Assembly: GCA_958295775.1 (NCBI GenBank) | Contig: CATQHC010000008.1 | Span: 1 to 64,000, forward strand | DNA from: Chloroflexota bacterium | GTDB lineage: Bacteria; Chloroflexota; UBA11872; VXOZ01 | Length of the DNA: 64,000 bases | Direction of reading: 5' to 3' | Part shown: positions 24,932 to 32,721 of the stretch, piece by piece | Position numbering within the stretch: position 1 is the stretch's first letter | How the letters are laid out: each line of letters opens with the position of its first letter | Notes under the pieces: model-generated | Told to the model about the DNA's origin: nothing | Database searches by the model: none | The model's input: only the letters and a program-made list of their open reading frames with translations | Position numbers and translations under genes: made by a program

Positions 24932-26329
24932 ATGAAGAGTCGTATTGCAACTCACATGACACGGCGACGCATGCTCGCGGGCACGGGAGCCGCGGCAGGC
25001 GCGGTGCTCTTTGCTGCGTGCGCGCAGGGCGGCATGGCGCCCGCAACCGGGGAAGCGCCTGAGTCCGAGGACATGAAGTCAGAAGAAATGCCGATGGAAG
25101 AGCAGTTGCCCGTGAACTTCTGGGCCATCGACATGGGCGGCAGTAACTGGGTGCAGGGCATCGGCGAGGAGATTGTTGCCGAGTTCCACGAGGCCAATCC
25201 CAACGAGCAGGTCAACGTCATCGTCACGACGTATGGCGACACCATCAACAAGCTGCCGACGGTGGTCGCTGGCGGCATCTCGCCCGACATCTCGTATATC
25301 GACGCCTACTTGCCGAAAGACTTCGGCGTGCGCGGAATTGCCGCCGACATCACGAATTACGTCAAGGCATCGACCGTCATCGACCCGGAAGACTATTACC
25401 CCCGCGTCGTTTTCGACTCGACCTACCGCGACCACTGGTTCGGGTTGCCCTGGGCGCCCACGGTCTTTACATACTTCTACAACAAAGACGTCTTCGTGGA
25501 AGTGGGTCTGGATCCAGACGCGGGGCCCTCGAACTGGGACGAGCTGGACGCAGCCATCCAGCAAACGCTCAAGAAAGATGGCGACAACATCGAGCGCCTC
25601 GGCTTCTGGTACGGCAATAGCTCCCTGGTGTGGTGGCTGGTGCCGTTCTGGCAGCAGGGCGGCCGGCTGCTCAGTGACGATGAGCTGACGTCCACCATCG
25701 ACAACGAGACGATGGAGACTGCGTTCAACTTGACGCTGCGCTTCTTCGACCTGCAGGGCGGACTGGACGCCATGAACGCCTTCAGGGGCGACGAGCGGCA
25801 TCAACACCTCTTCTCCACCGGCCGTTGCGCCATGTGGACCGACGTGATGAACATCACGCGGTTCGCGCAGTATGAGGAGGCCTTTGCCACGATCGACGTG
25901 GGCGTGGATACGTATCCGGTGGCGGAGGGCGGCTCGCCCGCAGCCTATCGCGGCGGCGGCGCGCACCTGATGCCGGAAGGCTCCAACAACCCGGACGGCG
26001 CGTTCAAGTTCCTCGAGTGGCTCTTCCTGGAGCCGAACGACCGCCGCTTCAACGACGTGCGCGACAGTTTGCCGGCCCGCCGTTCGGTGGCCCAAAGCCC
26101 CGAATTCACCCAGGGCGACCCGCTGCGCATCCAAGGCGCCCGCGAGATGGACGGCGCCCAGTGGGTGGTCAGCGCCCCCGGCGGACGCAGGATCATCGGC
26201 ATCCACGTGGGCATGGCCAATTCCATCTGGAAGCGTGAGATGACCGTGCCGGAAGCCCTCGCCGACGGCAACGCAAAGGTGCAGCAGGCGCTGGACGAAG
26301 CGTTGGAGAACTCGGTCGTCGATTTCTAG
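24932..26329 (+). CDS. Extracellular solute-binding lipoprotein (sugar ABC type)
   Basis: A 465-residue paralogue of the protein at 17094. The N-terminus has a Tat-like MTRRRMLAGTGAAAG motif, a hydrophobic segment and lipobox LFAAC, then a short acidic/Met linker. The ligand-binding part starts FWAIDMGGSNWVQGIGEEIV and shares the ending FLEWLFLEPNDRRFND with its paralogue. AGGAGGT lies upstream of ATG 24932; ATG 24956 would keep the Tat motif and is possible. A strong terminator follows directly, so it is monocistronic, with no permease partner in the window. Confidence 0.93.
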   Translation: MKSRIATHMTRRRMLAGTGAAAGAVLFAACAQGGMAPATGEAPESEDMKSEEMPMEEQLPVNFWAIDMGGSNWVQGIGEEIVAEFHEANPNEQVNVIVTTYGDTINKLPTVVAGGISPDISYIDAYLPKDFGVRGIAADITNYVKASTVIDPEDYYPRVVFDSTYRDHWFGLPWAPTVFTYFYNKDVFVEVGLDPDAGPSNWDELDAAIQQTLKKDGDNIERLGFWYGNSSLVWWLVPFWQQGGRLLSDDELTSTIDNETMETAFNLTLRFFDLQGGLDAMNAFRGDERHQHLFSTGRCAMWTDVMNITRFAQYEEAFATIDVGVDTYPVAEGGSPAAYRGGGAHLMPEGSNNPDGAFKFLEWLFLEPNDRRFNDVRDSLPARRSVAQSPEFTQGDPLRIQGAREMDGAQWVVSAPGGRRIIGIHVGMANSIWKREMTVPEALADGNAKVQQALDEALENSVVDF

Positions 26330-26356
26330 TCTAAGAGAACTGCAACGCACTTTGCG

Positions 26357-26396
26357 TGAGACGCACGCGTGGGCTTTTACCCACGCGTGCGTCTCA
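26357..26396 (+). terminator. Intrinsic terminator
   Basis: TGAGACGCACGCGTGG-GCTTTTAC-CCACGCGTGCGTCTCA, a perfect 16-base stem, followed by TTTA, 28 bases after the binding-protein stop. Confidence 0.85.
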
Positions 26397-26619
26397 TTTA
26401 AAGTGGGAGGACTCAAAGTGGCACGCTCAGTCTGCCATTGACCCACTCGCTCCGGCGCCAGTAACAGGCTTTTCCCTTAGTGCACTCTTCGCGGTTGTCC
26501 ACTCGCGGTGAGGCTGTCTATGCTCGCCTAGACATCAAGCATGCCAAGAAAAGATACTTCGCCATGCGTGGTATAGTTGCACAGGAGAATATTCTGTTTC
26601 GCGGATATTACTATTCACC

Positions 26620-28023
26620 ATGAGCATGGCCGCACCCACGCTTGCCCCGGTCGAAACCCTGCGTGAAGAGGACGTCGCCCAACTCTGGCAGGCGTGCCCC
26701 TGGGGCGCCAAGCTCCTCCCCACGACGGCCGGCGAGCAAATCCAGGTGGTCTATCCGGGGCGGCGCAACCTCGGTCCCGGCCCGGACTTCCTCGACGCCA
26801 TCATCGCGTTGGACGGCCGCCGGGTACGGCACGGCCACGTTGAAGTCCACACGGCCACGTCCGGCTGGCGCGCCCACGGCCACGCCGCCGACCCAGCCTA
26901 CCACAACGTCATGCTCCACGTGGTGTGGGATGAAGACGGCCCGGTGGCGGGCGGACCGCTGCGCACGGTGGCGCTGGCTCAGTTCTTCCCCAACGGGCTT
27001 CCGGTTACGTACGCGGCACAGCCGCTCCCCGCCTTTCAGCCCTGCGCCGACCTGCACACCAAGTCCGACGCCATGACCGTCGGCATGCTCTTCGCGACTC
27101 TGGGCGAACGGCGCCTCCGCAAGAAAGCAACGCAGATGCTGGCGGCCATCGAAAGTCTCGGCCCGGAGCAAGCACTCTATGCGGGTTTGCTGGAGGCGCT
27201 TGGCTACAGCCAAAACCGGGAGCCGTTCCGCCGGCTCAGCGAGGGACTGCCCTGGCAAGTGGTGGCAGCGCTGCTGGGCGGCAAGCCCAACGCACCGCAA
27301 CACGGCGAAGCGCTTTTTCTCGGCGCTGCAGGCCTGTTGCCATCGCAGCGTGACGGGAATCTGCGTAGGGGCACGACATGTCGTGCCCCTACGCCCACCG
27401 AACTGCGGCACGTGCAGGAGCTTGAAGCGCGATGGCGGCAGTTTCAATTGGAACAGATACTACCCGCCACTGCCTGGGTGCGCCGGGGCGTGCGACCGGC
27501 CAACGCGCCCGCCCGGCGGGTGGCGGCGGCGGGGCGCCTTTGCGCCCGGTTGGTCGAGACCGGCCCGGTGCAGGCCTGCCTTGCCTTTAGGGACGAAACT
27601 GATTGGGCGCAGATTCTCCGTCACTTTCAGCAAGCGTTCGCGCTGCCTGCGGCGCGCTCGACATACTGGGCGACGCACTGTGACATCGGCGTGCCGCTGC
27701 GGGGAGGACCGCAGAGCCTCGTCGGCACGGAGCGCGTCCGCGAAATGCTCACAAACGTGATCCTGCCGTTTGCGCTGGCCTACGCTGAAGTTACCGGCGA
27801 CGCCGTTCTTTCAGACTGGGCCGTGAACCTCTTGCGCCGCGCGCCGGCCGGCGGCATGAACCGCCTCGTGCGGAGCATGCGCGACGACGTGTTTGGCCTG
27901 CCGCCAAAGTACGTGCCCATGACGGCCGCGCGCCAGCAGGGGCTGCTGCACATCTACCACGAATGGTGCCGCGAGAAGCGCTGCGACGCGTGTGCCGTCG
28001 GGCGGATGCTTAGCGAGCAGTAA
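26620..28023 (+). CDS. DUF2851 family protein
   Basis: A 467-residue soluble protein matching the DUF2851 layout: an N-terminal block with LREEDVAQLWQACPWG, YPGRRNLGPGPDFLDA and GHVEVHTATSGWRAHGH, then HNVMLHVVWDEDG; a middle helical block (YAGLLEALGYSQNREPFRRL); and a C-terminal YHEWCREKRCDACAVGR Cys cluster. Biochemical function is unknown; the N-terminal D/H/E residues look catalytic or metal-binding, an inference only. A perfect DNA palindrome at 27363-27394 lies in frame and adds RRGTTCRAPTP at about residues 248-258, probably an inserted repeat that the protein tolerates. The ATG has no good ribosome site. Confidence 0.85.
   Translation: MSMAAPTLAPVETLREEDVAQLWQACPWGAKLLPTTAGEQIQVVYPGRRNLGPGPDFLDAIIALDGRRVRHGHVEVHTATSGWRAHGHAADPAYHNVMLHVVWDEDGPVAGGPLRTVALAQFFPNGLPVTYAAQPLPAFQPCADLHTKSDAMTVGMLFATLGERRLRKKATQMLAAIESLGPEQALYAGLLEALGYSQNREPFRRLSEGLPWQVVAALLGGKPNAPQHGEALFLGAAGLLPSQRDGNLRRGTTCRAPTPTELRHVQELEARWRQFQLEQILPATAWVRRGVRPANAPARRVAAAGRLCARLVETGPVQACLAFRDETDWAQILRHFQQAFALPAARSTYWATHCDIGVPLRGGPQSLVGTERVREMLTNVILPFALAYAEVTGDAVLSDWAVNLLRRAPAGGMNRLVRSMRDDVFGLPPKYVPMTAARQQGLLHIYHEWCREKRCDACAVGRMLSEQ
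27363..27394. repeat. Perfect 32-base palindrome inside the DUF2851 gene, family E
   Basis: GCGTAGGGGCACGACA joined to its exact reverse complement with no loop. It lies in frame, with no stop codon, between helices of the encoded protein. Confidence 0.85.
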
Positions 28024-28125
28024 CGGCGCTTGCACAACCTGCGCCCAAACAGGCAACGGACACGACCGCTTACCGATCAGCCTTCACAGCGCCCTGCGTA
28101 GAGGTTTGCTCCCGCAACTGGCAAA

Positions 28126-28153
28126 GATGGATTCCGGCTTCCGCCGGAATGAC
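28126..28153. repeat. Palindromic repeat, family C
   Basis: GATGGATTCCGGC-TTCC-GCCGGAATGAC, followed by a run of nine or so C residues, between convergent genes. Confidence 0.75.
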
Positions 28154-28227
28154 GCCCCCCCCCAAGGCCGGCCCACCCGTAGCCGACCATGCTTGTCCTG
28201 ACGGGTTTGAGGTCATGTCTACTTGGT

Positions 28228-29223
28228 TTATCCCTGCAAGCGCACGCGCTCGCCGCTTGCCGACGCCTGGTATATCCCCTGTATGATGGCCACGGCCCGC
28301 TTGCCGTCCTCGCCAGTGACGCTCGGCGCACGTTGCTCCAGGATACTCATTACAAATTCGCCGTCTTCGCGTATGAACTGGCTGCGGTCGCGGGGGAACG
28401 TCATGGTTTCCCATTCCTGGTCCTCCGCCCCTGTTACCTTGACATGCCGCCACGTGGCAATCTCCATCGCGCCGTCTGCACCCGTCACCTCGGCGCGGCA
28501 GCGGCCCATCGCGGGCGCCGCAATCAACGAGATTTCCATGGTCGCCGTGACGCCGTTGGCAAATTCAAGGTGCGCCACACCGAAATCCTCCCCCTCGGTA
28601 CGCGCGCCGTAGTGGCCGATGTTGGCGGTGACCGCCGTCACCTCCGACCCAATCCACCAGCGCAGCCGGTCCGCGCTGTGCACGCCATTGTCCATGAACA
28701 CTCCGCCGCCGGCCAGCGCGGGCACGCCCCGCCAGCCCAAGTCCTTGTGGCGGGTAGCGCCGGTGACGGAGTCGTGAATGTGGAGCACGTCGCCGATCGC
28801 TCCCGCGCGTAACAGCTCGAGCGCCCGCAGGTGCTCCAACATGAAACGATGGGTATGGCCCACCATGAGGTTCACCTGGGCCGCTGCGCAGGCGGCGATG
28901 ATCGCATCGCACTCGGCAACGGAAACGCCCAGCGGCTTCTCGCAGAGCACGTGCTTGCCCGCCTGCGCCGCGGCAATCGCCGCTGGGCCGTGCAACGCAT
29001 GGGGCAGGCAGATGATAACCGCATCGACCGCCGGGTTTTCCAGCACGGCGCGGTAGTCCGTGGCGACCTGGGCCACGTCCTGCGCAACGGCGAACTCGCC
29101 CGCAGCCGCTTCATTGACATCCGCCGCCGCCACAATCCGCGCTTGGGGGACCTCTGCCAGTCCGCGGGCATGCGACCGCGCTATGCCTCCCGTGCCTGCA
29201 AAGCCAATATTTACAAACTCCAT
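28228..29223 (-). CDS. Gfo/Idh/MocA family NAD(P)-dependent oxidoreductase
   Basis: 331 residues with Rossmann loop IGFAGTGGIARSHARGL, the motif LCEKPLGVSVAECDAI, and the C-terminal GGGVFMDNGVHSADRLRW, with His in the expected catalytic region. Substrate unknown. GAAGGAGAGGAG precedes the ATG. It diverges from the thiamine operon leader with about 165 bases between its start and the leader's promoter-like -10, and it is unrelated to thiamine. Confidence 0.92.
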   Translation of the reverse strand: MEFVNIGFAGTGGIARSHARGLAEVPQARIVAAADVNEAAAGEFAVAQDVAQVATDYRAVLENPAVDAVIICLPHALHGPAAIAAAQAGKHVLCEKPLGVSVAECDAIIAACAAAQVNLMVGHTHRFMLEHLRALELLRAGAIGDVLHIHDSVTGATRHKDLGWRGVPALAGGGVFMDNGVHSADRLRWWIGSEVTAVTANIGHYGARTEGEDFGVAHLEFANGVTATMEISLIAAPAMGRCRAEVTGADGAMEIATWRHVKVTGAEDQEWETMTFPRDRSQFIREDGEFVMSILEQRAPSVTGEDGKRAVAIIQGIYQASASGERVRLQG

Positions 29224-29387
29224 ACCGACCGCTCCTCTCCTTCATGCTCACGTGCTCGCAGCCAAATTCAGGGAGGCAACGACACCGGTTACAGGCGGGG
29301 GCGCGCCAACTGCCTGCGCCGCTTGCGTACCCGACAAAGTCTCCCGCCTCATTCTAATCGCACTCGCTGTGCCTCTGCACATGATGG

Positions 29388-29393
29388 TATACT
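29388..29393 (+). promoter_or_regulatory. Probable -10 of the thiamine operon
   Basis: TATACT about 40 bases before the aptamer. The -35 (near TCGCTG) is weak. Confidence 0.4.
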
Positions 29394-29432
29394 GAAACAG
29401 TCTCAATGGCGTATGTGTTTTGCGCCACTAGG

Positions 29433-29525
29433 GCCGCTAGGGGAGCCACAAGGCTGAGAGCAACTGCTTGCACGCAGGACAACCCTTGGAACCTGAACTG
29501 GATCATCCCAGCGGAGGGAAGCGGC
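29433..29525 (+). promoter_or_regulatory. TPP (thiamine pyrophosphate) riboswitch
   Basis: The conserved THI-box blocks are present: AGGGGAGCC, CTGAGA, then CCTTGGAACCTGAACTGGAT and a closing GGAGGGAA. P1 pairs GCCGCT (29433-29438) with AGCGGC (29520-29525). The 3' P1 arm (29515-29524) can instead pair with 29550-29560 in the downstream terminator, with one bulge, so TPP binding should release that segment and let the terminator form. It controls the thiG-thiE-thiS-thiO genes. Confidence 0.95.
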
Positions 29526-29547
29526 AGAATTTGAATACTCCGCTGCG

Positions 29548-29577
29548 AACCGCTTTCCCTCAGTAAAGCGGTTTTTT
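29548..29577 (+). terminator. Riboswitch-controlled intrinsic terminator
   Basis: AACCGCTTT-CCCTCAGT-AAAGCGGTT followed by TTTTG. Its 5' arm competes with the aptamer's P1 3' arm. Confidence 0.9.
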
Positions 29578-29650
29578 GTTTTGACAAGAGTGCGCGCCTG
29601 CCTGGAGCGTGCGCGCCCATCCGCTTGCAGCTTGTGAAAAGGGAATGAAC

Positions 29651-30427
29651 ATGAACGACGCGCTTGAGATTGCGGGCAAGCAGTTTAGCTCGCGGCTGAT
29701 GATCGGCACCGGCAAGTACCGCACGCCTGAAGAGATGGTCCAAGCAATTGCGGCGTCGGGCGCGGAAATTATTACAGTAGCGATACGGCGTCTTGATCTC
29801 AGCAACCCCACGCAGAAGACTATTCTCGATTACATAGATTGGGAGCGCTACACGATTTTACCGAACACGGCCGGCGCGCGCACCGCGGACGAGGCCATTG
29901 TGACCTCTAAGCTGGCGCGCGAACTCACGGGTTCCGACTGGGTCAAGCTGGAGGTGCAGCCGGACCCGGCTTCGCTCCTGCCGGACCCGGTGGATACGCT
30001 CCATGCCGCCGAGGCGCTCGTCAAAGACGGCTTTGTGGTGCTGCCGTATATCCACGCCGATCCGATTCTGGCGCGGCGTTTGGAAGACGTGGGCTGCGCT
30101 ACCGTGATGCCCCTCGGCTCGCCGATCGGCTCCGGCCAAGGCATATTTACGCGGGAAGAGATCGAACTGATCGTCGAGCAGGCCAACGTGCCCGTCGTCG
30201 TGGACGCCGGGCTCGCCGTGCCGTCCGAAGCCTCCCAGTCGCTTGAGATCGGGGCGGACGCGGTGCTGATTAACACGGCCATTGCCCGTGCCGAGGATCC
30301 GGTGCTCATGGCGGAAGGCTTCCGTCTCGGTGTGGAGGCCGGCCGCAAAGCCTACCTGGCCGGGCGCATCGCGCAGCAGAAATTCGCCACGCCCAGCAGT
30401 CCGGTTGCGGGCGTGGTGCACGCGTAG
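29651..30427 (+). CDS. thiG: Thiazole synthase ThiG
   Basis: ThiG condenses DXP, dehydroglycine and the sulfur carried on ThiS thiocarboxylate to form the thiazole phosphate of thiamine. The TIM-barrel protein shows [31 protein letters not shown] (Lys for the DXP imine), [14 protein letters not shown] and [23 protein letters not shown] 29651 is preferred over 29645 because AAAAGGGA lies six bases before it; the frame continues upstream into the leader without support. It is the first gene after the TPP riboswitch. Confidence 0.95.
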   Translation: MNDALEIAGKQFSSRLMIGTGKYRTPEEMVQAIAASGAEIITVAIRRLDLSNPTQKTILDYIDWERYTILPNTAGARTADEAIVTSKLARELTGSDWVKLEVQPDPASLLPDPVDTLHAAEALVKDGFVVLPYIHADPILARRLEDVGCATVMPLGSPIGSGQGIFTREEIELIVEQANVPVVVDAGLAVPSEASQSLEIGADAVLINTAIARAEDPVLMAEGFRLGVEAGRKAYLAGRIAQQKFATPSSPVAGVVHA

Positions 30428-30447
30428 CACGCCGGTTGCCACGCTGC

Positions 30448-31164
30448 ATGAAACCCCAACTGCCTTACCCCTGCCTCACGCTCATAACGCGCCTCAGCCC
30501 GCCTAAGGGCGTGGCGCCGCAGGATTCGGGTCCCGCCCTGCGGCCCGGCTTCTCTCTGCAAACGCGAAATCCACTTGCGAGCACGCTTATCCAGCGTGTC
30601 CGGGAAGGCGTGGAGGGCGGAGCGCACGTCGTGCAGGTGCGGGAGAAAGAGTCGTCTGCCAAGGAACTTTACACGCTCGCACAGCAATTGCGGCATGTGA
30701 CCGCAGACCGCGCGCTCTTGCTCGTCAACGATCGCATCGACGTTGCGCTCGCCGTCGGCGCGGATGGAGTCCACCTGCCTGAAGACGGCCTGACCGTGCA
30801 AGCGGCCCGCCGTCTGCTGGGCGAGGACAAACTGATCGGCTGTTCGGTGCATAATGTCGCCAGCGCCCTGCAATGCGCCCAGGCCGGCGCGGACTTCGTG
30901 CACGTCGGCACTCTGTATGCGACGGACTCCAAGCCGGGGCGCGCCCCGGCCGGGCCGCAGTTGGCGCGTGACGTGGCGGCGGCAGTCGACATTCCCGTTA
31001 TCGGCGTGGGAGGCATCTCGGCGCAGAATGCGTCAACCGTCGTGGCAGCCGGCGCTCACGGCGTAGCCGCAATTGGCGCCCTGCTCGACGCTCCCGATAC
31101 GACCGAGGCAGCACGTCTTTTGATTAGCGCCCTGAGCGGGCAGACACAGGTGCAACCGCGATGA
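30448..31164 (+). CDS. thiE: Thiamine-phosphate synthase ThiE
   Basis: ThiE joins HMP-PP to the thiazole phosphate to form thiamine phosphate. The barrel has LPYPCLTLITRL at the start, VQVREKESSAKELY, LLVNDRIDVALAVGADGVHL, LIGCSVHNVASA, HVGTLYATDSKPG and PVIGVGGISAQNA, all family motifs. A stretch from SPPKGVAPQDSG to LASTLIQRV is longer than usual between strand 1 and the first barrel helix. It starts 20 bases after thiG and overlaps thiS by four bases (ATGA), so translation is coupled. Confidence 0.95.
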   Translation: MKPQLPYPCLTLITRLSPPKGVAPQDSGPALRPGFSLQTRNPLASTLIQRVREGVEGGAHVVQVREKESSAKELYTLAQQLRHVTADRALLLVNDRIDVALAVGADGVHLPEDGLTVQAARRLLGEDKLIGCSVHNVASALQCAQAGADFVHVGTLYATDSKPGRAPAGPQLARDVAAAVDIPVIGVGGISAQNASTVVAAGAHGVAAIGALLDAPDTTEAARLLISALSGQTQVQPR

Positions 31165-31424
31165 CGGCGGAGGGACGAGTCCCCCATACTGAAGAGGAAC
31201 AACCGCAATCGGCGCGCATCCGCGTCAGGGTGAACGGGGAAGACCGACGGCTGGCTGCAAGCACACCATTGGCTACCTTTCTCAAAGCGCAAGACGTGCC
31301 GGCGCAGTTTGTCGCCGTGGCCGTGAACAGCGAAGTAGTCCGCCGCGCCGACCACGCCCGCGTCACACTCCAAGACGGCGACGTCGTGGAGATCGTCCGT
31401 ATGGTCGGCGGCGGCGGTCGGTAG
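31161..31424 (+). CDS. thiS: Sulfur carrier protein ThiS
   Basis: An 87-residue ubiquitin-fold carrier. The core is RIRVRVNGEDRRLAAS, TPLATFLKAQ and VAVNSEVVRRADHARV. The protein ends MVGGGGR, with an Arg after the glycines; ThiS normally ends exactly at Gly-Gly, the residue adenylated by ThiF. It carries an extra N-terminal tail of about 18 residues. It overlaps thiE by four bases. No thiF is in the window. Confidence 0.93.
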   Translation: MTAEGRVPHTEEEQPQSARIRVRVNGEDRRLAASTPLATFLKAQDVPAQFVAVAVNSEVVRRADHARVTLQDGDVVEIVRMVGGGGR

Positions 31425-31523
31425 AACAATGGTCCTTCTGGCCCGGCTGCCGCGCACAGCGGTCCCGGCCCCCGTACTCAGAGTGAAGAACTGGTGGATT
31501 GACCGGCAGAAAGCGAGCGCACG

Positions 31524-32639
31524 TTGTCTCTGACCACAGAAGTCGCCATCGTCGGCGGCGGCATCATCGGCTGTGCCTTGGCCTACACGCTGGCTAAGTC
31601 CGGGGCGCGGGTAGCTCTCTTCGAAAAGGAGCGCGTGGGCGGCCAAGCGCGCATCGCCGCGGCCGGCATTCTCGGCTCCGGCGTGGAGGGCAACCGTGAC
31701 GACCATGCGCTCAATTTAGCCGCGCGGTCCGCCAAGCTCTACCCCGATTTTGCGGCAGAGCTTGAGGCCGCCACCGGTCTGGACGCCACCTACACACGTT
31801 CCGGCGCGCTCTCCGTCGTCTTTGGGGACAAACAAGCGGACTTCCTCTCCGCGCAGGCTAACGCACTTGCCGAGCGGGGTCAGCGCGTTGCCTGGCTTGA
31901 TGCCAAAGCGCTGCGCCGCGCAGAGCCGCTGCTAAGCACAGCCGCGCGCGGCGCCGTGCACTTTCAAGACGACGCCCACGTGTACGCGCCGCAACTCATG
32001 CACGTTCTCACACTGGCAGCCGTCGCCCGAGGCGTGAAAATACACGAATACACCCCTGTGCATGGCTTCCTTACCGCCGGTGCGCGCGTCACCGGCGTAC
32101 AAACTGCCGCGGGCCCGGTGTCTGCCGAACACGTCGTCATCGCGGCCGGAGCGTGGAGCCGCCTGCTCGGCGATTTGCTTGACATTGACCTCCCATTGAG
32201 ACCGACACGGGGTCAAGTGATGGTATTGGAGACCTACGACCGCCCACTGCAGCGCGTCGCCTTTGGCGCGGGCGGCTACCTGGCGCCAAAGCAGGACGGC
32301 CGCATCGTGGTCGGCGCGACGGAAGAGGACGCGGGATTCGAGTGCGAAAATACCGCCGGCGGAGTCGCCTATCTTGTCAAAATCCTGCAGAAGCTCGCGC
32401 CGGACCTGGCCGACGCGCGGGTGCATCACTTTGGCGTGGGTTTGCGCCCGACTCCTGCCGACGGGCTGCCGCTGCTCGGACCGGTCGCCGACCGGCCCGG
32501 ACTCTGGGTTGCCGCCGGACATCACCGCAACGGCATCCTGCTCACACCCATTACCGCGCGTCTCATGGGCAATGCGCTTTGCAACGGCGACCTCGCGCCG
32601 CTGCAGCCGTATGCTCCCGAGAGATTCGCAGAACAGTGA
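31524..32639 (+). CDS. thiO: Glycine oxidase ThiO (FAD-dependent)
   Basis: ThiO oxidises glycine to the imine used by ThiG. The FAD-binding N-terminus is VAIVGGGIIGCALAYTLAKS; the second FAD strand and GARVALFEKERVGGQ follow; VIAAGAWSRLLGDLL, PTRGQVMVLE and GLRPTPADGLPLLGPV match the DAO fold. The start is a TTG at 31524 with a poor ribosome site. The C-terminus (LWVAAGHHRNGILLTPITAR) has the usual active-site loop. It lies 99 bases after thiS, same strand, and completes the thiazole branch. Confidence 0.93.
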   Translation: MSLTTEVAIVGGGIIGCALAYTLAKSGARVALFEKERVGGQARIAAAGILGSGVEGNRDDHALNLAARSAKLYPDFAAELEAATGLDATYTRSGALSVVFGDKQADFLSAQANALAERGQRVAWLDAKALRRAEPLLSTAARGAVHFQDDAHVYAPQLMHVLTLAAVARGVKIHEYTPVHGFLTAGARVTGVQTAAGPVSAEHVVIAAGAWSRLLGDLLDIDLPLRPTRGQVMVLETYDRPLQRVAFGAGGYLAPKQDGRIVVGATEEDAGFECENTAGGVAYLVKILQKLAPDLADARVHHFGVGLRPTPADGLPLLGPVADRPGLWVAAGHHRNGILLTPITARLMGNALCNGDLAPLQPYAPERFAEQ

Positions 32640-32663
32640 CCGGCAACGAGCAAGCTACTGCTG

Positions 32664-32669
32664 TATAAT
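32664..32669 (+). promoter_or_regulatory. Consensus -10 before the glycosyltransferase gene
   Basis: TATAAT 53 bases before the ATG at 32722; no good -35 is seen. Confidence 0.4.
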
Positions 32670-32721
32670 CTCCCCAGCTTCGCTCCACGCGCGTCCGACT
32701 CCCGCAACTATTCTCATTCTC

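Noticed and set aside
25079-26446. 455-codon minus-strand frame
   Set aside because: Antisense to the binding-protein gene at 24932 and runs through its terminator; no recognisable motif.
32263-32721. Upstream extension of the glycosyltransferase frame
   Set aside because: It overlaps thiO out of frame and is Ser/Arg-rich; the family N-terminus starts at ATG 32722.
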